This document shows positions 11,262 through 22,623 of a stretch of DNA of 64,000 nucleotides, one piece after another. The position numbers and the translations under genes were made by a program. Position 1 is the stretch's first letter. Each line of letters opens with the position of its first letter. Origin of the DNA: Sordaria brevicollis (Eukaryota > Ascomycota > Sordariomycetes > Sordariales > Sordariaceae); assembly GCA_033439795.1 (NCBI GenBank), contig JAUTDP010000006.1, positions 3,038,001 through 3,102,000 of the forward strand, read 5' to 3'. The notes under the pieces were generated by a model. The model saw nothing but the letters and a program-made list of their open reading frames with translations, ran no database searches and had not been told where the DNA came from.

Positions 11262-14200
11262 TTCCTATTGGGAAGAATAAAATACTATTAATAGGAAATT
11301 AATAGAGAATTTAATAGTATATATAACGAATTCGAATTTATTATAAATCGAATAAGTAATATAGAAATAACCTTCGGTAACGTTTACGCCCGTGTAAATA
11401 CCTTCGATTCTTGTATTAATATTAATAATTTACGAATAAACCGAAAAATTGATATAGTAATCGACGATTTAAAGAAGGTAATTACGTATATCGACGATTT
11501 TTAAGATTATATCGATTTATATAAAATTACCGTTATTAAAAATTTTATTTAATTTAAAGATACTGTTTCCCGCTTACGTAACGAATTTAATATTAAGCGT
11601 TAATTAGTCGATTGCCGTTTTAAAGGCGTAGTTACGTTTATAGACGTTATCGACGCCCGTTACGATTATTTAATTAAGAGAATTAAGCTCTTCGAAATTT
11701 AATTGGTTAATATTGATAATTTACGTCGGCGGAATATTCCCCCCGCTTTGGAGAAAATCCTTAAATGTACCGAATTTAAAATTATCGATTAATTTTATAC
11801 CGCTTATAATTAAATAAACCCCTCCGTCCTTTCGATCGAACGTAATTTTAAATTTACGTCTTCCCGAATTAATCTTTATAATTACGGATACTCCGATATC
11901 GGTTAACGTAATCGTTTTTCGAATATATTTCGTACTATTATCGTTAATAAAGTTAGTAGCCCTAATCTTAAGCGTTTTTACCGCGGAAAATTTATTAATT
12001 TCAATTATATTATTAAGGATTTTAAATATTGCTTTAATCTCTTACCTATTAACGAAGGTAAGTAAAATAACCCCTATTGAAGTAAAGTCGACGTTTAATT
12101 AGAAAGGCGCCTTCGCGAATCTTTATATATTTAAGCCGATTTTTAAATTTAAATCCGTAATATAATTAAGGATATTAATACCCCCGATTTAATTAAATTA
12201 ATTAATTTAATGTAATCGCTTACCGATAATAAATTTTATAATAAATTAATTGTTTATGAGCGTTATTATTGCAAAAAGAAGAAATATTGCCTTTATTCGC
12301 CTTAGGAGAACGGCTGTAATTTAAGTAACGGTAATTATAGCGGCCCCCTTTATAATAAACTTTATTATAACCCTTTTTTATTATTAAGCTTTAACGATTT
12401 AAAGGATTTAGATATTAAAGTTTACTGTTATTATAAAGTTAAATGTAAATTTCGTTTATTGAAAATCTATAAGAATTATTTTCGTAATTATTTTAAAAAC
12501 CCCGATAATTTTAATTCTAATTCTTTAGATAATAAAGGCTTTCTTTAGGGAGGAGGAGGCGGTTGTAAATTACCCTGTAAAGGTAAGGGTAATCCCGATA
12601 AAAACCCGGATAATAATTTTAATTCCCTAATTAATAAGGGACGTTGTTATTAGTAGGATAGTATTTTCGATACGGTTAATATATTTTTTATTTAGCGTTA
12701 TTATAATTTAAAATTTAAATAGGAAGAAATTAATTAATTCGTTCCTTTTTATAATAATTCCGAAGATATTAATATAATTACCGACGGAAAGATTTTAATT
12801 TATATGGATGCTTTTATATTTTGTAAACGTTTTTTATTATTTATAGAAAATAAAGAAACCGAAGCCGAGGTTAAAAAGTAAATAATATAATATTTTTCTA
12901 CTTTATTGGGAGGAGCCGCTATATTTTAATAGAATAATGAAATCGACCCCGCCTATCGTTATGCTTTATATAAGGGAGGCTTCGACGCTTTATTAGATTT
13001 TTTAATATAACGCTTTATATTTAATTCCGCTATAGCTACCCGAAAATTTACCGAATATTATTTCGAATTTAAAGATATTATTAAGGACGAAAACGCTTTT
13101 ATTTAATTCGTCTAATATAAATTTCGTTACGCCCGTATTATAAATATCTTTTATTATATAAGCGAGAATTAATATAGCGTTATAATATAGATTTAAATTA
13201 ATATAGATTTTAAAATTAAGTAATATTTTAACGTTTTACCTAAAAAAGGTAATTTAATCGATTATTTAACGGAGATTAAAGATATTAAAATAGTTTTACT
13301 AGTAGCCGCCCGCGAACGTTATCCCTATATTTAGTAAAAAATTACGGGTAGTTCCTTAAGAATTAAAATTATAATCCTAGTTTCCGGTACTTCGAATAAT
13401 ATTTTTTATTATAATAATTATAGTTATAGCTGTAATTAAAATTATAACCGTAATTGAAACTATTACTGTAATTATAATAGTAATTATGCCCGTAATAGAA
13501 ACTACGACCGCAATTGCGACGATGATTATAACTGTAATTACGAAGGACGTTAGTGTAATTCCCGTAAGGATAAAACTAATTATATAGAGGATAAAGATAC
13601 CGGTTTTAATTTAAATTAAACCGCTTACGTTAATAATATTTTAAAGTCTTTTAGTAATTCGGATTTTAATAATAGTAGAGGAGTTTTCTATACTTCTAAT
13701 ATATTTAGTTTTAATATAAAGTATATTAACTATTATAAAGTATTCCCTTTAATAAAATTATAATGATAGTATATAAAGGCTTATCTATCTTATTGAAAGT
13801 TAATTTTATTAACGAATATAGCCCCCTCCTATCGGATTTATATTTATTATTTAGAGGTCTTACTTTCGCGTAATACCCTATTTAAGTATATCCTTAATTA
13901 TAAAAATATTAAAATTAATTATCGGAAATAATCCCCTAGGAAAATACCTTCGCTTACCCCTAATAATGCTTTTATAATTTATAAAACTTTAATATATAAG
14001 GAAAAAGAAATTTTAAAAGGGCTTTTATCTAATTATACTTATTTATATATTGTAATAAGGCTTACGCTTACGTTGGAAGAAATCGAAATCTATATTAACT
14101 TAGGTGCTATTAAATTAATTATTGACCGGAAGTTTCTAACTAAATTGGATTATATAATATCTATTAAATACGCTATAAAAATCCGTAGAATTAACGGCAA

Positions 14201-16706
14201 ATCGGTAAAATTTATTAAATAAATAACCTTTACCCTATATTTTAAAGGTATTATTATAAGGAAATACAAAATAGTAAAGGTTAAAACGGCGGCCTAAGTA
14301 ATAAATAAATTCTAATCCAATTTATTATTAATTAATTTATTCCTTTACTTTCGCTAAGCGGATATCGATTATAATACTGAATATATTACTTTCCTAGATA
14401 TAAATTTATTAATAATATTATTCTAGGTATAAAAATATTTAACGAAGTACGTCCGTCGTATTATTGTTTAAAAGGTAATCGTATTTTAACTAAGGGAGGA
14501 GGCCTTAGTATTAATCTATTATAAACCCTTACCTAAGGGAAGGAGTTTTATATTTAATTTTAAAAATAATATTATAATTAATATAATAATCGATTATAAA
14601 ATACCCCGTATAATATTATTTAAAAATATTATAAAAGGAGTCCGGACCGTTTTTAAAAAATAATATATCGGTTATATTGAGGAATGTAAAGATAATAGCT
14701 ATTTTGCTAATATTTAGGGAAATATTAAGACTGCGGCCTTTTTTATCCGAATATTAAATACCCTAAACGAAGATTTTATTCTTACGGTCGATAAAGCTAT
14801 TATTTATATTATAGAAATTTATGTCCCGCCCGTAAATTTCGAGATAGAATTATCTTTAGCCGCCGAGGCCGCCGTTCGAGGCTATAAGAAATTATTTACC
14901 GTTCCGGAAAAATATTTAACCTTTAATATCCGTATAAACGGCCTAAAAGTAATAATTAAGGAAGGCGTATATATTTATACTATTTAAAAAGAATATACGA
15001 ATATATTAGAAAAATTAATCGGTATATTCCCGGGTTTATAGAAGGAAAGAGGGTTAGTAAATATATTAGAAAAGGATTATATACGAATACCGTTAATCGA
15101 AAAGTAATAAAACTAAAAAGTCGCGGCCTAATTATACCCTTTAAATAAGAAAGATTAAACGGTAATAAATGAGGTATTTAATACCCTTTATTAATAGGGT
15201 AAAATATAATAGATAATAAAGGTTACCCCCTTTACTTATTTAGTATTTATAATTTAGAAGGAAATAAGGGATAGGAAATAGAAAGCGTATTTAATAATAA
15301 ATATACGGGTAATTAATAGCTTAACGGTACCGGATAATTACTTTCTTCCCTTTTAAAACGAAATTATTATATTTATATGTAATAAAGCTTTCGTTATAGT
15401 TATTAACGCTATAATTTTTTTTTACCAATTCGGCGTTTAACCTATTTATTAAAATTATTTTACCCTTATTATTTATTAAAGTTTAAAAGTACTTATTATT
15501 ACCCAAATAGGATTCCGTAATACCCCCGCTTACGTTTAGCGATTTATAAATAGGCTTTTAACCGAATATAAATCCTATTACCGTATTTATATTAATAATA
15601 TTATTATTATATCCGATATATAGGAGGAATATATCGCGTACTTGAACGCTATTTTTAATTTATTTGCTTCTAAAAATATTTTTTTATTATTAAAGAAATC
15701 GTTTTTTAAGTACCCGAGTGTAGAACTTTTAAGTTTCTGCGTAGATAGTTTAGGTTTATAGAATATAGAGTAACGTATCGAAGCGTTTCGGAAATTAGAA
15801 TTTCCTTACTACTTAAAAGTTTTAAAGATTTATTTAAATAGAATTAACTTCCTACGTTATTTTATTACTTATTATATATAATTATTTAAATTTCTATAAT
15901 AATAAAAAGTCGCCCTTTTTGTAATTAACCGTATAGAAGGGGTAATCGTTAACGGGAAATTTATAAAGTAGGCGGTATATTATTTCTATACGAAATTCGA
16001 CTTTATTCCGAAAGAATTAAAAGTATTTAGGGTACTATAGGAGGAAATATATAATAGCTATATATTATACTATTTAAATTTAAATAAATAGGTTTTCCTT
16101 TAAATTAATAATTTTTTTAAACGAAGGAACGGGGTTATATTATTTTATTTGAAGGATAGTTACGAATAATTCCCAAATACCCTAATCCCGGTTAATTAAA
16201 TCCTCCCTATCCTTTTTTTAAATAAATACTTAACGTCGGCTAAATTATATTATAGCCTGTCCGAATTTAAAGTAGCCGTATTAATTTAGGCCGTAAAAAA
16301 ATTCTAAATTAAAATCTACTCTTATAATAAAATTGTAATCGTCCTTATAGATTATTTAACGATTAAAAGTATTATCGAATAAAAATTATTATATATATCC
16401 TTAACCGATCGGGATAATTATTGCCTAATAAACGCTTTTATTTACCTTTTTTAATATAATATTAAAATATATTATTTTTTTAAAAAATTAAATTTCGTAT
16501 TTAATGCTTTAAGCTATTTATAGGTAAAGGATAATTAAAATTTATAACCCGAAAGTATTCCTATTTTAAACGACGTATAAAACGATATTTTATTAATCGA
16601 TTAGGTATATTTAATTATAATAGAAGTAATAATAACGCTAAAATTAAAAGAGTAATTTATTATAGGGTATAGGAAGGATAAGAAATTCGTAGCCGTAATT
16701 AAGGAT

Positions 16707-16949
16707 TTGGAGGCCTTTAAGGCCGATAACGAAAATATTGCTATTTTTCGTCGATTTAGGTACCTTTTCGTTATAATCGATAGTTTAATTTATATTAATT
16801 ACCCCGAGAAAACCCTATATATTTTCTATAATTATATCCAAATTATTTTAAAACTTGTATACGACGAAAAATATTATTTCGGCCGTAATAGGATATTATA
16901 CAATTTTAAAGGATTCGCTATAATTAATAAGACCTACCTAATAAAATAA
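16707..16949 (+). pseudogene. Fragment of the retrotransposon pol, start of the integrase region
   Basis: This 80-codon stretch lies between the RNase H remnant and the integrase core, where Gypsy elements place the integrase N-terminal domain. It continues past a stop into IIAINFIIGFP, an integrase-like segment at about 17050. It is a relic. Confidence 0.6.
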
Positions 16950-18281
16950 TACGTCCGTCAATATTTAATATACAATTTTAATTAAATTGACTACTTTATG
17001 TTTATAGGAAAATTCTAACCTATCCGCTTTAAAGCCGAAGGTTTACTATTAATAAGGATTATCGCTATAAATTTTATAATTGGCTTTCCGATAGTCCTTA
17101 TTAGAAATTTAGTTTAGAAAATACTTAAGTATAACGTTTTCGATATTTTAATATTAATTACCGATATAGTTTCGAAATGAACCCTTTTAATCTTAGGCTA
17201 TTTAATTTATATAACCGAAAAATAGAGAACGATCCTAATACGTTCCTTTATTTTAAACGATTAGGGTATACCGCTAAAGATTATTTTAGATAAGGATTAG
17301 AAATTTATATCCGTATTTTAATAAGGAATATAATCGGTATTAGGAATTAAATTATTAATAATTATAATATATTACCCCTAGGGAAATAGAGCATCGGAAT
17401 AAAAGAATTAAATTATAGAAATTACTATCCAATTTTATACTTTCGAACGCTTTAATAAAAATTAATTAATATTAATACCCGCCTTATAATAGAATTTTAA
17501 TAGCATTTACGTTAATACCCTTAAAGCCTTTCTTTACGAATACCTTTTCGAATATAAATTAAAAGGCCCTTTTAAATCTTTAAACGACCCTTCGAACGCT
17601 TATACCTACGACCCTACCCTTCGAAATTCAATCTAATTAAAAGTTAAGCTAATTACGGACTTTATTATTATTAAAGTAAAACGCTTCTACGACCCCGGCC
17701 GATATTCCGTCGATATTGAAATTGGTAATATAGTTTTTTTAAAATTATATTAAAGATACTACTTACGCGACCGACCCTCCCGGAAATTCTTTTAATAATA
17801 TATTAAATCGTTTAAAATACTAAAGAAAATTGGCCGTTTAACTTTCTAATTAGAATTATTAAATTCTATAAAAAATATCTACCCTATTATATTTATCGCC
17901 TACTTTAAACGAGTAATTCCGGGAAAGGACCCGTTCTACCGAATTATATTACTGCCCGGACTAATCGAAAACTTTTAAAAGGATTTAGACCCGGAAGCTA
18001 ATCCCTAATACGAATTAAAATGTATCGTTAAATATAAGGTCTTATATAATAGAGTAATTAAATTCTAAATTAAGTAAAAGGGTTACGGAAATGAATATAA
18101 CGATTAAAAAAAGGAGGAGGATATAGACGGAATTATAAATATAATACGGGAATATTAAGAAAGAATAAAAGGACGGCCGGCGTACGCGCTTGCCGTTTTC
18201 CTTCTAAAAAAGGATATAAAGAAGAGAAAGGCTAGAAGGAATTATTAAGGACAAAAGTATTTTTCTTTGTAAGTTGGGATA

Positions 18282-18608
18282 TATTACCGGATATATATAA
18301 TTAATTATATAGTAGGGCGCTAGGTTAGGTCTATTAAATAACCGATTCGGCGCCGCGGCTAGGGGTACCCGGTGCTATGGTCGCGTGTAGACCCGCCAGC
18401 CGGCGCGCCGGCTGGCGGACTGGAAACGGATAGGGTCTACCTTAATTGTATAAGGTGGAGCCTACGCGTCGCGGTCTTTGAAAAGGGATCCTTCGCGACG
18501 CGGCCTACGGCCCGTTTCTTTCCTTCTGCATTTCGCTTTCTTATTTTAATATTATTGATTTTCATCAAGGATATTTGGAGTTTTGAGCAAACCCAGCCTA
18601 CCGTAACA
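18282..18608 (+). repeat. 3' LTR of the Gypsy element
   Basis: It matches the 5' LTR end to end and finishes CCGTAACA, where the 5' copy has TTATAATA. It contains a perfect 26-bp GC-only-stem palindrome at 18393-18418 centred on CCGGCGCGCCGG. Its terminal 70 bp have retained many C and G bases lost in the 5' LTR, so the two copies were hit unequally. An open frame at 18372-18650 is accidental. Confidence 0.88.
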
Positions 18609-18613
18609 AAAAT

Positions 18614-19306
18614 CGATAAATCTACTTCCAATTATATTTTTCGAAGGTAATAACTATTCCCATTTATTAATAACTATACTTCCTACTCTTTATCTTCCTA
18701 AATTTAGCCTTCGATAATTTAGAATAACTAATTCGATTATAGGTTAAGCGGTAGTAAATTAGCTTACCCTATCGATAATTTATAACATTACCGCGTATAA
18801 ATACAACGCTATAAACCCGGCCCTAAAAATTAAAATACTATTATACCTCCTTCGTAATACTAAACGGCTTAAGGGTAATTTTTTCCGTCGTAAGGTTAGG
18901 AATATCCCCCCAATTTAATATAATTAACTACTCCGAATTAAAATTAAATAATTAATTACCTCTATTACCCGGCTAAAATTGGCTAAACGTAGGTATAATA
19001 GGATTATCCCTCCCCGAATCCTAATTAATAAAATAGTAAGAATTAAAATCGCTATTAATATTAATAGTAGAGGATATATTAAAATTAAAGTAAATATATA
19101 AATAGCCTATAATATAAAGAATTTACTTACGTTAGAATCGTATAAATACGAAGAATTTTAATAGAATTATAGGTATTAGTAAGTAAGGATATATAATATT
19201 GCGAATTGAGCACTTTAGTAATGGTTTCAAAAAATCGCGTATTAGCAAATTTTATAATAGCGGCGTATAAAAATAAATAAGCTCCACGTATTTACTACGA
19301 CGTAAA
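18614..19306. other. Right internal part of the MULE, decayed
   Basis: This is A+T-rich DNA with stops in every frame, lying between the retrotransposon duplication and the right TIR. It is the continuation of the MULE interior interrupted at 9904-9908. No coding remnant is legible. Confidence 0.6.
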
Positions 19307-19427
19307 AATATCCAGGGTTAGGGATTTATATGGATACTGCGTGCGTAGTATAATCTGGGTAGATAATGCTACGTACGCAGTGACACTGCGCAAGGAGTAA
19401 AGTGACACTGCGTCCCGAGCATGTCCC
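19307..19427 (-). repeat. Right terminal inverted repeat of the MULE
   Basis: It is the inverse of 7016-7132 and less RIP-shifted than the left copy. It contains the imperfect hairpin pair 19338-19351 and 19366-19379 (two mismatches). On the minus strand it now supplies the last 33 codons and the TAA stop of the FAH reading frame. Confidence 0.85.
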
Positions 19428-20529
19428 CCCATCAATATGCACCTCCATCGTCATCCCCGGCTTTAACCACCTAGGCGGGTTCATCCTAGATCCGGTACCT
19501 ACAAAGCCAAGTGTCAGTTCAGTACCTCCCACAACCACAGCCGCATCTTCTAGAAGCCGGAGTTAGAAAACTTACCACCAGGCGTCCCCGTCATAATCAC
19601 ACACCCCCTCTCCAACGTAGTCCCCCTACTCAGCAACGCCACCAACTCCCTCACACCAAACTTGACATCAGCCACTCCCGCTTCCTGTCTCAGCTCGCCA
19701 TCAACCGTCGTCCTCAACCTCAGCCCCATCTCAGCTGGGTCGCGGATGATCTGGGTTGACACCAGCACCGGATCAAGCGGCGCAAAGGTATCAAACCCCT
19801 TTGAGAAATCAGCCTGCGGCATCGGTCCGGCTAGGGAAGGGTCGAGTTGGAGTTTACGCGCTGATATGTCGTTGCCGACTGTGTAAGCGGCTACGTAGTC
19901 GAGTGCGTGGGAGGGGGGGATGTCTTTGGCGGGGCGGCCGATGATGATGCACTTGAGTGGGGGTGTTAGTTGGAGTGGCTGTTATTGCTGGGGCTTCCCC
20001 AGAATTCGATGTTGGATATTGCGGGTGTCGTTGGTAAGTAGAGGCACTTACCAGTTCTCCCTCGTAGTCAGCTTGATCATCCTGCGCAATCTTGGGGATC
20101 ACCACATTGGCATCGTGGTCGTGGACGGAGGTGGATGGTTTGATGAACATGACCGGGTTCTGGGGGACTGGGTGGCCTGTTTCTCGAACTGTTTGCTTGC
20201 TGTTGCGGTTAACAGGTTACAAACTGGTTACTGCCGGGATAGAACTACTGACTATGTTCGAGATAGTTCAACCCGATACATCGCAGAATCGGCACATCCG
20301 CCGGTGTCAAAGGGCCAAGCAGCTTCTTCACCGTGACGACCTCGTCCGTGACCACAGTGGCCCCTGTCGTGTCATAGATATCGTCGCCGCAGATGATGCG
20401 GGCTTGGAGCTTGGTGGCTTCGGTCGTGGTGCCTAGGTCGAAATCGTCGGATGGCATGATGGGCTCTCCGCGGAGGGTTCGGCCATCTGTCGCCACGAAG
20501 CGGATGAGGCGTTGCCAGGCGGTCTTCAT
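19326..20529 (-). CDS. FAH-family hydrolase, C-terminus replaced by transposon-encoded tail
   Basis: There are four exons: 20529-20249, 20199-20052, 19951-19576 and 19498 onward. The family motifs are IGLNYLEHS (about 85-93), PVMFIKPSTSV, the metal-ligand segment DYEGEL (138-143), YTVGNDISAR (166-175), KGFDTFAPLDP (194-204) and TGTPGGTG. Members of this fold cleave or decarboxylate acylpyruvate-type diketones using Mg2+. Codon 292 (the G of I-D-G) is the last native one. The MULE then follows, and the frame runs on for 33 TIR codons to a TAA at 19326-19328, giving 325 residues instead of the ancestral 304. The lost end, IGTLRNGVEYQA, lies at 6968-7006. The catalytic segments survive, so partial function is possible, but the C-terminal strand of the fold is altered. 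The 49-bp first intron has a weak donor (GTAGTT), so that boundary is less certain. Confidence 0.85.
19428..19436. repeat. Right 9-bp target-site duplication of the MULE
   Basis: This CCCATCAAT is the exact second copy of 7007-7015. On the minus strand it encodes the I-D-G of the FAH protein. Confidence 0.85.
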
Positions 20530-20991
20530 GCTGTCAAGGGGCTGTGTATGGTCCGATGATGATGACTGTTGCCCAAGAAACAAACAGGTTGAGATACCAA
20601 GAATAATCAGGGAAGTCCCATTTCCGAGAAAGGTACGCGGGTGCGTTGTCCTAAAACAGACAACTCGAAGTAGGGAGTGTCCAACGTGAGTGTCTGGAAG
20701 GGGATACCGGAGCCACTTGTACCAGGGAGACTTGCCACATTTGGAATATTCGGCCTTGCTAACTGTTACTATCTGCGCATGCTAGACCTGGGTACACGCA
20801 GTCACCGCTCTGAACCGGTCAAAGAGACACTCATTATTTCTAAACTCGACGAAAGGGGAGTGTCTATGAACTCAATGCAAGCGGAATTCTATCCAGGCTA
20901 GGTACCCAGGGACTCAAGCAAGTAACAAAACCCAACGCAACTTGTACAACCGCTACTACTTCAACCGACCACCACTACTCCACCCCGATTC
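20530..20991. promoter_or_regulatory. Spacer between the dienelactone hydrolase and FAH genes
   Basis: The 462-bp interval between two minus-strand genes holds the dienelactone hydrolase 3' region and the FAH promoter. No further gene or motif is evident. Confidence 0.4.
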
Positions 20992-21889
20992 CTAGTCAGA
21001 GTCCTTCAAGTAAGCATCAAACCACTGAACAGCCTGTTCGAACGCCGCCTCCTTTGCGATCTTATGCCGGCGCTTGCTCAAGTCGCAACGGACGGCGAAT
21101 CCGTGGCTGACATCAGAAAAGAGGTTGATCTGGTAAGGGATGTCCATGTTATCCAGGATCACCTCGGATTCGTGGCGCTTCTCAGTGGTGAAGACAAAGT
21201 CCTGGACTACAGAGGAGAAGGAAATATGTTAGAAAGGGAGCTGTCATGATTCATAGACGTAACAAGGATGGATGTCAAAACTTACCAGCAGCAGTAATGC
21301 TCAAAGGACCCTCGACACCGCCCAGCTCCGCGGGGCTGACCATGGTAGGGTGCGCAGTGTATCCGACATCGATATTCCCCGTGCCGGGCTTGAGGTACCG
21401 GCAGACGTAACGACCACCGAAACAGTAGCCAACGCCTCCAATACGCTTCACGCCCAGGTTCTGGCGCATCTCATGGATGACGCTGTCGATAATGGGCTCG
21501 ACGTGCTCGGGCAGATGGTCCTTGAGCCAGTCCATGATCTGGAAGCCCTCGGGCCGGTTCAGCGGGACGGTATCGCCGTCGAACAGGTCGGGCATGACAA
21601 CAAGGTAGCCACGCTTGGCGAACTGGTCGGCCAGAAGCTGGGCGTTGAGAAAGTTGTGGCCGACCACATCGGTGAGGATCAGGATGGCATGTTCGGTCAG
21701 CTTGTTGGGGGGATACGAGAAGTATGTTGAGACTACGTGTTGAGCTATTGTTAGCCAACGGGGATCTTGGGACTGGTTGACTGAACGTCCAAGGTACCTA
21801 CCTTTGCCAATGTTTCGCATCTCGCCCCTGGCCTCACCCTCGTGGAGGTTTCCCACAGTGCAGCAACGTGCTGGAGGAAGCGAAGTCAT
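20992..21889 (-). CDS. Dienelactone hydrolase family protein
   Basis: There are three exons, 21889-21802, 21732-21286 and 21206-20992, giving 249 residues, the normal length for this alpha/beta-hydrolase family. The N-terminus CCTVGNLHEGEARGE is typical of fungal members. The nucleophile motif GYCFGG places Cys133. Asp181 and His213 (DVSHGFAVR) complete a Cys-Asp-His triad. The family opens lactone or enol-lactone rings in aromatic catabolism, and some fungal copies act in secondary-metabolite clusters. The introns begin GTAGGT and GTAAGT. Its neighbours are the FAH-family gene downstream on the same strand and a divergent laccase, which suggests work on an aromatic or quinoid substrate; this is inference. 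Confidence 0.92.
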
Positions 21890-22623
21890 GGTGGCTGCCT
21901 CTGGTTCTGAGTGTATGAAGGCGGAGTTGATGATATTTGTCGGGATACTGCCCAGAAGAGCTTGATGGACCGAAAAAGGTTTGTCGGGTGTGCCAATTTA
22001 AGGATCTTGGTTTGAGTGGAAGACTCGGAGATTACTGCTGTTCGGGCGCTTATCTCCAGTTGCATCAACCGCGAAATCATAAGATGGAAGGCACATAGGG
22101 CTGACTGGGTGGGTGACCCAAACGGTAGAGAAGGAACTGACGAAGGGTAGGTACTTCCCCTGGCTATTCTATGACGGGTTGACGAGCCAATTGGCCGACA
22201 GTGTCTCACAAACTCGGTCTAGATACACCGAAGGAGTGAAACTGTCAGAGTTGAGGAAACTGACAAAGCCCAGATCATCCCCATCGGGTAGCTCACCCGT
22301 GTGTGGCCTTGTACCGACAATACAGAGTACGGAATGGATTCCAGGTTAGGGCAGCTTTGGGGAGGCATTGCTACTCACTTCATGCCTTGCCCTTACGAGG
22401 AGTTGAGGCCCAGGCAACCGGCCGAACAGAGGTGGCCTCCAAACCTCGTTTTGACGTTTTCCACCTCGGCCCCTTGAGACTACGCCGTAGAGGCCAACTG
22501 AATAGTCGAAAAATAGGGGTAAGAGGAAGCTGTATGATATGGGATATAATGGCTAGTCACTCGCCCTGCTTGTTTTGTTCCCTACAACCCAAAGCATACA
22601 AGATTGGCTTATGCTAGCAGAAA
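21890..22623. promoter_or_regulatory. Bidirectional promoter between dienelactone hydrolase and laccase
   Basis: This 734-bp spacer separates divergent genes. It probably contains both promoters. I saw no clear operator-like repeat. Confidence 0.4.

Larger units (their letters stand above)
9909..18608 (+). mobile_element. Ty3/Gypsy LTR retrotransposon (chromovirus-like), RIP-inactivated, nested in the MULE
   Basis: The element is 8.7 kb, with two 327-bp LTRs and a 5-bp duplication AAAAT at 9904-9908 and 18609-18613. Decayed plus-strand pol remnants appear in Gypsy order. They are an aspartic protease region near 14080-14300, reverse transcriptase about 15000-15900 and RNase H near 16220-16560 (LIDYLTIKSIIE then LLYISLTDR). 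An integrase core follows, about 16900-17500 (IIAINFIIGFPIVLI), then a chromodomain-like end near 18005-18150 (KGYGNEYND). The RT active site, expected YxDD, reads YINN at 15588-15599, with both Asp codons changed by G-to-A. Many stops are TAA or TAG where Gln or Trp is expected. Gag probably occupies about 10600-13700, including an Asn/Tyr-rich stretch at about 13390-13560. The element cannot make its own proteins. Confidence 0.9.
7016..19427. mobile_element. Mutator-like (MULE) DNA transposon, RIP-mutated, carrying a nested LTR retrotransposon
   Basis: The element begins GGGATATGCTCGGGACG and ends with the near-exact inverse, CGTCCCGAGCATGTCCC. It has terminal inverted repeats of about 120 bp and a perfect 9-bp flanking duplication. 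Without the inserted retrotransposon and its duplication it is about 3.7 kb, a usual size for an autonomous fungal MULE (Hop of Fusarium is similar). The parts that belong to it, about 7016-9903 and 18614-19427, are extremely A+T-rich and full of stops in all frames, so no transposase can be read. That is the pattern of RIP. Assignment to the MULE superfamily rests on TIR length and duplication size, not on a transposase. Confidence 0.82.

Noticed and set aside
18372..18650. 92-codon frame in the 3' LTR
   Set aside because: It lies entirely in LTR sequence and reads through the element end. The GC-rich LTR core simply lacks stops.
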